Assembly: GCA_905233975.1 (NCBI GenBank)
Contig: CAJOGD010000004.1
Location: 1 to 64,000 of the forward strand
Direction of reading: 5' to 3'
DNA from: an uncultured Alphaproteobacteria bacterium
Lineage (GTDB): Bacteria > Pseudomonadota > Alphaproteobacteria > Rs-D84
Length of the DNA: 64,000 bases
The position numbers and the translations under genes were made by a program. Below are positions 44,551 to 52,134 of the stretch, piece by piece. The notes beneath the pieces were generated by a model. It did no database searches, was not told the DNA's origin, and was given only the letters and a program-made list of their open reading frames with translations. How positions within the stretch are numbered: the stretch's first letter is position 1; each line of letters begins with the position of its first letter.

Positions 44551-44696
44551 AATGTCTGGGCCGTTGTGTTTACTGTGGTATTGTTGATTGTGATGGCGTT
44601 TGTATTTTGAATTTTTCCTCTTTGTCCGCTTGCACTTTTTTTATTTGTATCCTAGAATGCGGACGGAGTTAATTTTTGCAAAAAAAGGAAAGGAAA

Positions 44697-46016
44697 ATGT
44701 TAAAACGAATTCTCGGTTTGGCGTTCGCCGTATTATCATATATAAATGTCGCGCATGCGGAACTAAAGGTTGATATTGTCGCGGGCGGAATTGAACCAAC
44801 ATCTATTGCCGTCCAAAAATTTGAACTTGCGGGCGGGGCGTCGGCGACGGACGCGGCAACAATCCGCGAAGTGGTAGAGGCCGACCTTAAACGTACCGGA
44901 TATTTTCATATTGTGAATCACAACGCGTTTCCGGAATTTGTAAAGTTGGATCAAATGCCGTCGTTTAAATCTTGGGCGGCGATAAAGGCGCAAATTTTGG
45001 TGACCGCAAAGTTAACCAAAGAAAATGGTGGCAAATATAAACTTGATTTCTTTGTGTGGGACATTCGCGCGCGTGAACAGATAGAGGCGCAAAGTCTGGT
45101 CGCGACGAAAAAGTCTGTGCGCAGATTGGGCCACATTATGGCCGATGCGATTTATGAACGGCTAACGGGTGAGGTTGGATATTTCGACACGCAAATTGTG
45201 TTTATTGCCGAAACAGGTTCGATTGACAATCGGCAAAAACGCATGGCGATTATGGACCAAGACGGATACGGCCTGCGTTATTTGTCGGATACGAAAACGC
45301 TTGTTATGTCGCCGCACTTTTCGCCGAATATGCAATCGGTTGTGTTTCTTTCTTACTATGACGACGACCCGATGGTTTGGATTTTGAATCTGGAGACCGG
45401 CGCGCAGCGGCGGCTTGGGAAATTTGGTGGCATGAATTTTGCGCCGCGTTTTTCGCCGGACGGTTCGCACGTGGCGTTGTCTTTGGTCAAGAACGGAATT
45501 ACACATATATATGAATATGACATCGAAAATAATTTGCTGCGGCAATTAACAAGTGGCGATTCGATTAACACCAGTCCTTCGTATTCCCCCGACGGTCGCA
45601 AAATCGCATTTAATTCCGACCGCAGTGGTTCGCAGCAGATTCATGTCTTGGATTTAAATACTTTGGCCGAAGAACGCATTACGTATGGGGCGGGGCGGTA
45701 TGCGACGCCGGCATGGTCGCCGGACGGGCAATTTATCGCGTTCACAAAAATTGCGGACGATACGTTCTATGTCGGTGTGATGGATCCGCGTGGAAAAAAT
45801 GAAAAGATTCTTGCCGGCGGTTGGTTTATGGAGGCACCGTCCTGGGCGCCCGGGTCGCGGCGATTGGTATATTACGAAACGGAACGCAGTGATGACGATA
45901 TGGAACGCGTAAGCCATATTCGCAGTGTCGATATAACGGGTCAGAATATATATGACATCGAATTGCCCGACGGGGTGAATGGTTTGGAACCAACCTGGTC
46001 GCCAAGGTTGCCGTAA
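44697..46016 (+). CDS. tolB: Tol-Pal system protein TolB
   Basis: 439 aa periplasmic. Start 44697 after AAAGGAAA, signal cleaved near A-H-A. N-terminal domain about 20-150 (R-T-G-Y-F-H-I), then a six-bladed propeller with repeated F-S-P-D-G, Y-S-P-D-G and W-S-P-D-G signatures and a closing P-T-W-S-P. It links the outer membrane and peptidoglycan and aids cell constriction. tolQRA and pal are not in the window. Overlaps the next gene by one base. Confidence 0.95.
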   Translation: MLKRILGLAFAVLSYINVAHAELKVDIVAGGIEPTSIAVQKFELAGGASATDAATIREVVEADLKRTGYFHIVNHNAFPEFVKLDQMPSFKSWAAIKAQILVTAKLTKENGGKYKLDFFVWDIRAREQIEAQSLVATKKSVRRLGHIMADAIYERLTGEVGYFDTQIVFIAETGSIDNRQKRMAIMDQDGYGLRYLSDTKTLVMSPHFSPNMQSVVFLSYYDDDPMVWILNLETGAQRRLGKFGGMNFAPRFSPDGSHVALSLVKNGITHIYEYDIENNLLRQLTSGDSINTSPSYSPDGRKIAFNSDRSGSQQIHVLDLNTLAEERITYGAGRYATPAWSPDGQFIAFTKIADDTFYVGVMDPRGKNEKILAGGWFMEAPSWAPGSRRLVYYETERSDDDMERVSHIRSVDITGQNIYDIELPDGVNGLEPTWSPRLP

Positions 46017-46429
46017 TGAATAAAATATGTGTCGCCGTTTTGGGGTGCGCGGTGTCGTGTGCGGCGGTTGCGGTGCCGGCGCGGGTGGGACACATTTTGG
46101 ACGGCGACACTTTTTCAGCAAGTGTAAGTTTGGACGCGGACACGACGGTTTCTGTGCGGGTTCGTTTGCGGAATGTTGATACGCCGGAAATGAACGGCGA
46201 TTGCGAATATGAACGGGCGCGGGCGGTTGCGGCGCGCGATAAACTGGCCGAAATAATTCCCGTTGGGTCGGTTGTGGAATTAACCAATGTCAAAGACGAC
46301 AAATACCTTGGGCGGATTGATGCCAATGTTGCCGATGCGCGCGGACGCGATGTCGGCGAAATTTTAATTCGTGAAAAATTCGGCCGCAAATATAACGGCG
46401 GCAAACGTAAACCATGGTGCGGGAATTAG
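46016..46429 (+). CDS. Secreted staphylococcal-nuclease-like protein
   Basis: 137 aa with signal peptide (cleavage near A-V-A). Catalytic layout of the SNase family: D-G-D-T-F-S-A (Ca-binding Asp), V-R-L-R-N-V-D-T-P-E (Arg and Asp/Glu) and K-Y-L-G-R-I-D-A-N-V (second Arg). Length fits a single OB-fold nuclease. Starts one base before the tolB stop ends. It may degrade extracellular or periplasmic DNA. Confidence 0.85.
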   Translation: MNKICVAVLGCAVSCAAVAVPARVGHILDGDTFSASVSLDADTTVSVRVRLRNVDTPEMNGDCEYERARAVAARDKLAEIIPVGSVVELTNVKDDKYLGRIDANVADARGRDVGEILIREKFGRKYNGGKRKPWCGN

Positions 46430-46490
46430 TGCTAGTGTGGGCGCGTTGCGCCCGTTTTCTTCTTTCACTGTCCACTTACACTAATTATTG
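46425..46490. repeat. TTAGTG-type repeats around a terminator
   Basis: A short repeat copy (46425-46438), a hairpin gggcgc/gcgccc with T-rich tail (46439-46458), then an inverted copy (about 46466-46490) overlapping the end of surface-protein gene 3. Confidence 0.7.
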
Positions 46491-47585
46491 ATTCTGGGGG
46501 ATATAGACGTTTTCGTTATATGTTGTTTCTGTCCAATCTTCTTCGGTTGGTGTGGCGAGTGGATAATACACTGTCACAGGCGTGCCGGCGTTGTATTGGT
46601 CGGCAAGCCAAGATCTTGCATATTGGACTTTATTTTGCCGGCTTGGAATTATGGTTGTATTTAACCCCAGCCTAACCCCATATTGAGCGTCAGTAATACT
46701 AAGAGTATCAGAACCATCAGCGCCAGAGGTTTTAACGTGGGAACATAAATAATTTTGGTATCTTGCTGATGTATCTACATCAGGGAATATAGTGGTCTTC
46801 GGCACAGCGATTAAAAAAGCACTTATAGTCTCATTGCTGCCAGCGGAAACCCAACCTTCCGTCCCGTCTAATACCTTTACTCCGACACGCCTTGTGATTT
46901 TGTGCGTTGTTGCGTCGTATGAATCGGCATAGTCACCAACGCGCCGTAATACCATATCACCCTGGCGATAGAAAACGGGATAAATCGGATTCGTTGGCGT
47001 TGGTGTGCCGTCTTGGGTGGCGGTACCAGTTGCCGAAATGTAAGGCTGCGCGGATTCTTCGTATGTATTATGTATCGTATAGAGCCAGCAAAGTCCGGAC
47101 ACAGGATCGCGATTGTCCGAACACCGAAATTCACTATCAAGGCCGTTCTTTAATGCCGCGTTGAATGTTTTTGCGTCGATTAAATTGTCGGATTGGTCGG
47201 AATATGCTCCGGTTGTTTGATAAATTCCTTTCTTCCCGATACCGCCGGCCGTTCCAGTATATGTGACCGCGGTGTGGTCGTTAAACGGATCAATATCGTC
47301 CTGTTTCTGATTTAATTTTGTATTAACACCCCCAACCATGGGCAGTGATGTGTCGGTAGTACTGGTTCCCAAATCAGATTTGACCGCGCGTTTCTGCACC
47401 GTTCCGGCCGAATCGGTGTATTCCATGGCTTTATTCGTGTCCACGCCAAATTTGTTTTGACGCGTGTCCAATTCGTGCGTCACGTATTTTAACGACGTTG
47501 CGGTTTTGCGGTCCGCCGCTTCTTCCGCCACCGCCGGCAATATTGCCGCAATCAGTCCAAACAATAAAAACTTTTTCAAAAACAT
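46485..47585 (-). CDS. Modular surface protein 3
   Basis: 366 aa, intact, start 47585 after GGGGAGG. Same signal peptide and N-domain as copies 1 and 2 (A-D-R-K-T-A-T-S-L-K-Y-V-T-H-E-L). The phage-tail-like part begins I-S-A-T-G-T-A-T-Q-D-G-T-P-T-P and ends Y-Y-P-L-A-T-P-T-E-E-D-W. Middle residues (about 240-320) are unlike copy 2, and the last 30 are nearly identical. Class II RNA D2 lies directly upstream. Likely exported and surface-exposed; adhesin function is inference. Confidence 0.8.
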   Translation of the reverse strand: MFLKKFLLFGLIAAILPAVAEEAADRKTATSLKYVTHELDTRQNKFGVDTNKAMEYTDSAGTVQKRAVKSDLGTSTTDTSLPMVGGVNTKLNQKQDDIDPFNDHTAVTYTGTAGGIGKKGIYQTTGAYSDQSDNLIDAKTFNAALKNGLDSEFRCSDNRDPVSGLCWLYTIHNTYEESAQPYISATGTATQDGTPTPTNPIYPVFYRQGDMVLRRVGDYADSYDATTHKITRRVGVKVLDGTEGWVSAGSNETISAFLIAVPKTTIFPDVDTSARYQNYLCSHVKTSGADGSDTLSITDAQYGVRLGLNTTIIPSRQNKVQYARSWLADQYNAGTPVTVYYPLATPTEEDWTETTYNENVYIPQNQ

Positions 47586-47629
47586 TTTCCTCCCCTTTCT
47601 TTTGTTTCACTAATCACTAATAAAAACAC

Positions 47630-47859
47630 CGCAATGGAAACCAAGCGGCCGGGGTGTTCGAAAATCAAATCTGCAATGATTCCGGTGGCCTTTTGCCAAG
47701 GCATTATAACCACAGGCACCCCAACCAAACAGGGGTATGCCAAGATTACGGCACAAAACATCGGAGATTTTGCGAATTTTATTACGCGGATTACGACAAT
47801 TTTGTGCCGGCAGATTTGGGCTTTCGACAGCCCCGAACCAAGATTCCCATCTGGCTCTG
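47630..47859 (-). ncRNA. Class II structured RNA, copy D2
   Basis: About 230 nt. Stems by plus-strand position: closing cgggg/ccccg (47831-47835 with 47650-47654), 8 bp 47810-47817 with 47667-47674, 9 bp 47800-47808 with 47750-47758, and gtgg/ccac (47685-47688 with 47710-47713). Each matches a stem in D1 at the same place with different bases. Conserved unpaired words include TTCGGGGCTGT near the 5' end and GGAATCATT before the last 3' arm. Ends with ccgc/gcgg and T-rich tract near 47630. Confidence 0.8.
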
Positions 47860-47865
47860 GTATTT

Positions 47866-47894
47866 ATTCTAACATGAATTTAAAAGTTGGTCAA
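47866..47894 (-). promoter_or_regulatory. Promoter of class II RNA D2
   Basis: Minus-strand TTGACC (47894-47889), 17 bp, TAGAAT (47871-47866). Confidence 0.8.
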
Positions 47895-47900
47895 TTGGTT

Positions 47901-48608
47901 TTATGCGCTGTGTTTATTTATTGCCGCGTGGATTTCGTCCAACGTCGCACTGGACGGCAATATGTCTTCGAAATAAACGTTCGCGGTGCCGGCCGTCATT
48001 TTGCCGCGCTTTGGCCAATAAAGTCCTGTATCAACACCAACGGGGGTGATTGGTAATTTTAACTGGGCCGCCAAGAATAACAGGCCGCGTTTTAATGGAA
48101 TCTTTTGGCCCGGCTTTACACGTGTGCCTTCGGGAAAGATGATTAATTTTTGTCCGTTCATTATGCGCGATGCCACCGCCGCGGAAAGTTTCTTCATATT
48201 CGTTGCGCCGCGCGCGCGGTTTACCGGTTGCAATCCCATGCGCCAAAATGACCAACCGTAAATCGGTATCCAGAGCAATTCGCGCTTTACGATGAAAAAT
48301 GGATTTCGTATGTTCGTGACCAGGATTGCAACCTCCATTATCGACATGTGTTTTGATGCGATGATTGCCTTGCCATCGGTTCGGACGTTGTCGTTTGGTT
48401 GCACCGGGATTCCATTTTCTTCGGTTGGGGGATAGAATATGCGATATTTAATTCCGCATATGATTCGCGCAAGGAACAATACCCCGCGTGCGTCCGCGGT
48501 TATCATGCGCAACGTCATGCGGCGCGATGGCAACGCGGCCAGTAATATCGGCGCCCAAAGGAAAAAGTAGATTCCAAGGACAATTTTAAAAACAATCGTT
48601 CTAAACAT
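47901..48608 (-). CDS. plsC: 1-acyl-glycerol-3-phosphate acyltransferase
   Basis: 235 aa membrane-bound enzyme making phosphatidic acid. N-terminal membrane helix (about 5-25), catalytic H-M-S-I-M-E (HX4E form, common in alphaproteobacteria, instead of HX4D) near 98, and F-P-E-G-T-R near 160. It acts after PlsY (gene at 9609). Last gene of the ftsE-ftsX-DUF218 run, 11 bp after its neighbour. Confidence 0.9.
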   Translation of the reverse strand: MFRTIVFKIVLGIYFFLWAPILLAALPSRRMTLRMITADARGVLFLARIICGIKYRIFYPPTEENGIPVQPNDNVRTDGKAIIASKHMSIMEVAILVTNIRNPFFIVKRELLWIPIYGWSFWRMGLQPVNRARGATNMKKLSAAVASRIMNGQKLIIFPEGTRVKPGQKIPLKRGLLFLAAQLKLPITPVGVDTGLYWPKRGKMTAGTANVYFEDILPSSATLDEIHAAINKHSA

Positions 48609-48619
48609 TTTTCAACCTT

Positions 48620-49147
48620 TTATTTATATGTGTATTCCGGACCTTCTTTGATACCGACCATTGTGACGATAAACTTTACATATTCGACAAGCCACCGTTC
48701 CAATCGGCGTGCGGCCCGCATTTCATGCAACGCCACAGGACACGAAACGATTTGGGTTTCGGGTAATTCCGATTTGACAAGGAAACTTGCCCGTTGAATG
48801 TGGTCTTCGGTTGTTATGATGACGATTCGGTCAAGACCGGATTTTTCAACAATGTTCTTTATCGCCAACGCATTTTGATATGTTGATTTTGATTCGGATT
48901 CTATGATGGCGCGTTCGGTATTGCCGTATGCGGAATCAAGTCCCGCACCAATTATATATAAATCCGCGTCGGGATATTTATCGATTTGTTTCATGGCAAA
49001 CGGCACGCGTCGAAAATCGCCGGTAAGGACGAAGATACTATCGTTGTCCAAAATGAAATCGCAATCGTTCGGGGACGTCAATTTGAAAACTATGCCGCCA
49101 AGGACGAAGATGCCAAGTAATAAAAATGATGGACGCAATATTTTCAT
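48620..49147 (-). CDS. DUF218/YdcF-family membrane protein
   Basis: 175 aa. Start 49147, overlapping the ftsX stop by four bases; a longer frame has no support. One N-terminal membrane helix, then the family core: I-F-V-L-T-G-D-F-R-R-V, Y-I-I-G-A-G, S-x-S-T-Y-Q-N-A and I-V-I-I-T-T-E-D-H-I-Q-R-A. Relatives such as ElyC and SanA affect envelope integrity. Position after ftsEX suggests an envelope role. Confidence 0.8.
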   Translation of the reverse strand: MKILRPSFLLLGIFVLGGIVFKLTSPNDCDFILDNDSIFVLTGDFRRVPFAMKQIDKYPDADLYIIGAGLDSAYGNTERAIIESESKSTYQNALAIKNIVEKSGLDRIVIITTEDHIQRASFLVKSELPETQIVSCPVALHEMRAARRLERWLVEYVKFIVTMVGIKEGPEYTYK

Positions 49148-49986
49148 GATTCTGAATTTAATATCTTTTGTGTTGTTCGTTTCGTCACCATTATTGCAAA
49201 CAAAACAATTATAAATGGAACAAGTAAAAGCATAATCCAACCAAACCCGGAAATTTCCAACATCGCCATTAATCCCACGCGGGCGGAATGCGCAATCCCA
49301 AGTATCATAAGCAATATCGGGCATGCCAACAAAAATCCGATAATGCATGCGATGGTGCAAATTTTTGCGACAATCATTTGCATTTGTTTGGTGACGAATT
49401 TATCACTTGCGCCGATTTGGTTCAAAATTTCCAATTCGCGTTTGTGTAAAAGCGCGGTGTTGCGCGCGATAAACGATACGCATGTTCCGATGGTTGCGAT
49501 AACCAGACCCAACAGCAATATTAAAATGGTTACCATTTTCCAACCGGCGGATATTGATGGCCGCAGCGCGTCATAGTGTGGGATAAAGCGCGCATTGTTG
49601 CCGATTAAATTTCCGACGGCGTTCATATCGGATTTGGATTTAAATTTTACTTCGAACATAACGGGTAAATATTTCTTTAGCACGCCGTTGCCGCCACCAA
49701 GCCATGGTTTCATAAGTTTTGACATTTCTTCTTCGGTCAATTCGTGTATGGTGTCGATTTTATCCTGGTTCGTTTCAAAAAATTTTCTAACCGTATTGGT
49801 TTTTTCCGTATTTATCACCTGAATCGTGGCGTGGACGTCCCATTGGCGATTCCAATTTATAATGCCGGTTCCAATCGCAAGCGATAGTCCCAATGATAGC
49901 ACCGCCAAAAATGTCATTATGCACATGATTGCCGTCATAAAAACGGATTGCCCGGAAATAAGCGAAAATACAATCGGTTTTTTCAT
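49144..49986 (-). CDS. ftsX: Cell division protein FtsX
   Basis: 280 aa permease-like protein. N-terminal helix (about 15-40), a periplasmic domain (about 45-150) and three C-terminal helices (near 152-175, 210-235, 245-270). It pairs with FtsE to control peptidoglycan hydrolases at the septum. ftsE ends 2 bp upstream. Divergent from E. coli but size and order fit. Confidence 0.88.
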   Translation of the reverse strand: MKKPIVFSLISGQSVFMTAIMCIMTFLAVLSLGLSLAIGTGIINWNRQWDVHATIQVINTEKTNTVRKFFETNQDKIDTIHELTEEEMSKLMKPWLGGGNGVLKKYLPVMFEVKFKSKSDMNAVGNLIGNNARFIPHYDALRPSISAGWKMVTILILLLGLVIATIGTCVSFIARNTALLHKRELEILNQIGASDKFVTKQMQMIVAKICTIACIIGFLLACPILLMILGIAHSARVGLMAMLEISGFGWIMLLLVPFIIVLFAIMVTKRTTQKILNSES

Positions 49987-49988
49987 AT

Positions 49989-50774
49989 CTATTTGTTCCC
50001 AATATCATTAAATTGCCTTGACAGTTCGGTAAAATATTTTGCGTCGTGTATCCCCGGGGTCGCCTTTTTTACCGTTGAATGTGCGCGCGTGGCGGCGGGG
50101 TCGATAAAAGTTAGTTTGCGATTTTCAACATGCATAATCGGAAATTTATATGTTTCCATCAATTTAGAATTATGTGTCGCAAGGATTATTGTTGTGCCAA
50201 ACATTTTGTTCATCTGAATAAACAGTTCCATTAAACGTGATGCGTTTTCATCGTCCAAATTTCCGGTTGGTTCGTCGGCCAGTAATATCGATGGCTGAAT
50301 GATAATCGCACGCGCGACGGAAACGCGTTGCTGTTGTCCGCCACTAAGCGTTTTTGGGTTGGCATTCGCGTATTTCGCAAGGCCGACCCATTCCAATGTT
50401 TTCGTGACAAGTTTTTTTATTTTCACCTCGTCCATGCCGCGCACGCGCAGTGGTAACGCGACATTATCGAATACCGATATATGTGACAGCAGTGAGTATT
50501 CTTGGAATACAATTGCCATTTTGTTGCGCATTTCGGTTATTTCGTCGCGCGACATTGAATTTGTCGGCGTGCCAAAAATCTTTATCGTTCCGCGACATGG
50601 CCGGTGCAGGTGATAAATCAAACGAAGCAGTGTTGTTTTCCCCGCGCCCGATGCGCCAGATAAAAAGTAAAAAGACCCCGCACTGATGTTAAAAGATACA
50701 TCGGTCAATATATCTGGGTCATTGTCGTATCGTGCGCCGACACCCATAAAAGATATAACAGTATTGCCTTCCAT
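49989..50774 (-). CDS. ftsE: Cell division ATP-binding protein FtsE, probably leaderless
   Basis: 261 aa ABC ATPase. Walker A G-A-S-G-A-G-K-T-T (near 40), L-S-G-G-Q-Q-Q-R-V (near 143), L-L-A-D-E-P-T-G-N-L-D and H-loop T-H-N. I start it at ATG 50774, seven bases after a good -10; the longer frame to 50831 would include the promoter. The C-terminus is about 30 residues longer than usual. Partner of FtsX. Confidence 0.9.
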   Translation of the reverse strand: MEGNTVISFMGVGARYDNDPDILTDVSFNISAGSFYFLSGASGAGKTTLLRLIYHLHRPCRGTIKIFGTPTNSMSRDEITEMRNKMAIVFQEYSLLSHISVFDNVALPLRVRGMDEVKIKKLVTKTLEWVGLAKYANANPKTLSGGQQQRVSVARAIIIQPSILLADEPTGNLDDENASRLMELFIQMNKMFGTTIILATHNSKLMETYKFPIMHVENRKLTFIDPAATRAHSTVKKATPGIHDAKYFTELSRQFNDIGNK

Positions 50775-50781
50775 GTATCGC

Positions 50782-50810
50782 ATATTAGTAAAAAAAACTT
50801 TTGGGGTCAA
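50782..50810 (-). promoter_or_regulatory. Promoter of ftsE
   Basis: Minus-strand TTGACC (50810-50805), 17 bp, TAATAT (50787-50782). The start codon lies where transcription should begin. Confidence 0.75.
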
Positions 50811-50920
50811 GATAGTTAAAATGGCAAACACAGATAATTTGTTGGCGTAAAGTTTTTTGTCTTTTTTCGTAGGGCTAAATGTGGTATAATTTCACATCAG
50901 AAAGGATTCAGGAGATTTTT

Positions 50921-51874
50921 ATGAAACATTTTTTTAGGGGTTTTGTCGCACTTTGGGTGGTGTCGTGGTGTATGGGGGCCAATGCCGCATGTGCGGGTAA
51001 TACAAACAGAAATACCACCGTTCGTATTGTTCCGGGTGAACAGCCGACCCAGGATATTGTTGGTGCGCCCCAGGTTGTTTCTAATACTTTTATATTGGGA
51101 AATTGTGGCGGGCAAGATTACGAATCGTATTCGGTTCAACCCCAAGGTTATTACAGACAACCGACCGTTTATCAACGGGCCGGTGGTCCGCGCCCAGCGA
51201 ATTATTATACGGGGAATGGTATTGAAACCATGCCGGCGCGTCGCACTGAATCACGATATTCTTCGGATAGTTCGTGGAATATTTCGGGACGTGGATATGT
51301 TGGCGCGCATTTGGGGTTGCATTTACTAAATTGGCGTAATACATATCATGCGTTGCCGGTAGAGGCGATATATGATATTGGTTCTGATCATGATGACTAT
51401 CGTTTCAAGCCGGTTATTGGTGGTGATTTAGTTTTGGGATATCGTTTTAATCAGTCATGGCGGACAGATATAGAATTTGGTTTTACATCTAATTATAAAG
51501 ATTCGGATAATGGTATAACGTTTGAGTTATCTGCGCCTTATGTGACGGGGAATATTTATTATGACTTTTCGAATGGTCTTTACCTTGGGCTTGGGGCTGG
51601 TGCGGCGTTTCCGACCGTTTCCATGGAATGGGAAAACTTTACCGCAAACAATTCAAGCAAGACCGGGGCCAGTTTTATCGGTGCGGCGATGTTGGGTTAT
51701 GGATATCATTTGTCAGATTCTTTAATCTTGGATTTACGTTATCGTATTTCCGGGTTCAAAGGGACGTCTATTACGCGTGGCGTTTCGCATTTTGGGATAT
51801 TGCAATCTGTGGAAACAAGCGTTGGTTTTGTTTTGGATAATTCTGTTTCCGTTGGTGTCAGGTATGAATTTTAG
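50921..51874 (+). CDS. Outer-membrane beta-barrel protein
   Basis: 317 aa. Start 50921 after CAGGAGAT, signal cleaved near A-N-A. A disordered Asn/Pro/Gln part (about 25-130) precedes an eight-strand OmpA-like barrel (G-Y-V-G-A-H-L-G-L, G-G-D-L-V-L-G-Y-R, G-L-G-A-G-A-A-F, A-M-L-G-Y-G-Y) ending S-V-G-V-R-Y-E-F. Extended -10 TGGTATAAT upstream. Terminator downstream. Confidence 0.82.
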   Translation: MKHFFRGFVALWVVSWCMGANAACAGNTNRNTTVRIVPGEQPTQDIVGAPQVVSNTFILGNCGGQDYESYSVQPQGYYRQPTVYQRAGGPRPANYYTGNGIETMPARRTESRYSSDSSWNISGRGYVGAHLGLHLLNWRNTYHALPVEAIYDIGSDHDDYRFKPVIGGDLVLGYRFNQSWRTDIEFGFTSNYKDSDNGITFELSAPYVTGNIYYDFSNGLYLGLGAGAAFPTVSMEWENFTANNSSKTGASFIGAAMLGYGYHLSDSLILDLRYRISGFKGTSITRGVSHFGILQSVETSVGFVLDNSVSVGVRYEF

Positions 51875-51897
51875 TTGACGAAAAAAATATCATAAAG

Positions 51898-51930
51898 TTC
51901 CCGCGATTGTTCGCGGGAATTTTTTTTTTC
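51898..51930 (+). terminator. Intrinsic terminator
   Basis: ttcccgcga/tcgcgggaa with T10 tail, 24 bases after the barrel gene. Confidence 0.9.
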
Positions 51931-51937
51931 TATTAAA

Positions 51938-52024
51938 ACGATTCGTTTTCTGCGGAAAACCGATTCGTTTTTGATATAAAAACCGAATCGCCTGGTTTGA
52001 CAAAAAACAATCAAAACCGAATCG
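51938..52024. promoter_or_regulatory. Array of CGATTCG-type words
   Basis: Two copies of (C)CGATTCGTTTT (51938-51949, 51959-51972) are followed by two inverted copies AAAACCGAATCG (51979-51990, 52013-52024). The middle two form a hairpin across GATAT. A related word lies upstream of dnaA (about 12256). It may be a set of operator sites for the gene at 52135. Confidence 0.5.
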
Positions 52025-52134
52025 TGCTGCGTCGGCAAGGGCACAGAAACCAAAGCAAAGAAAAAATTTGGCAGACATATTTTGGGAAAGGTAAAAAGCA
52101 TGATATAATTACGCATAGAGGACAAGTGAGAGAG

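Noticed and set aside
50831-50831. Longer FtsE start
   Set aside because: It would overlap the promoter at 50782-50810 and has no ribosome site.
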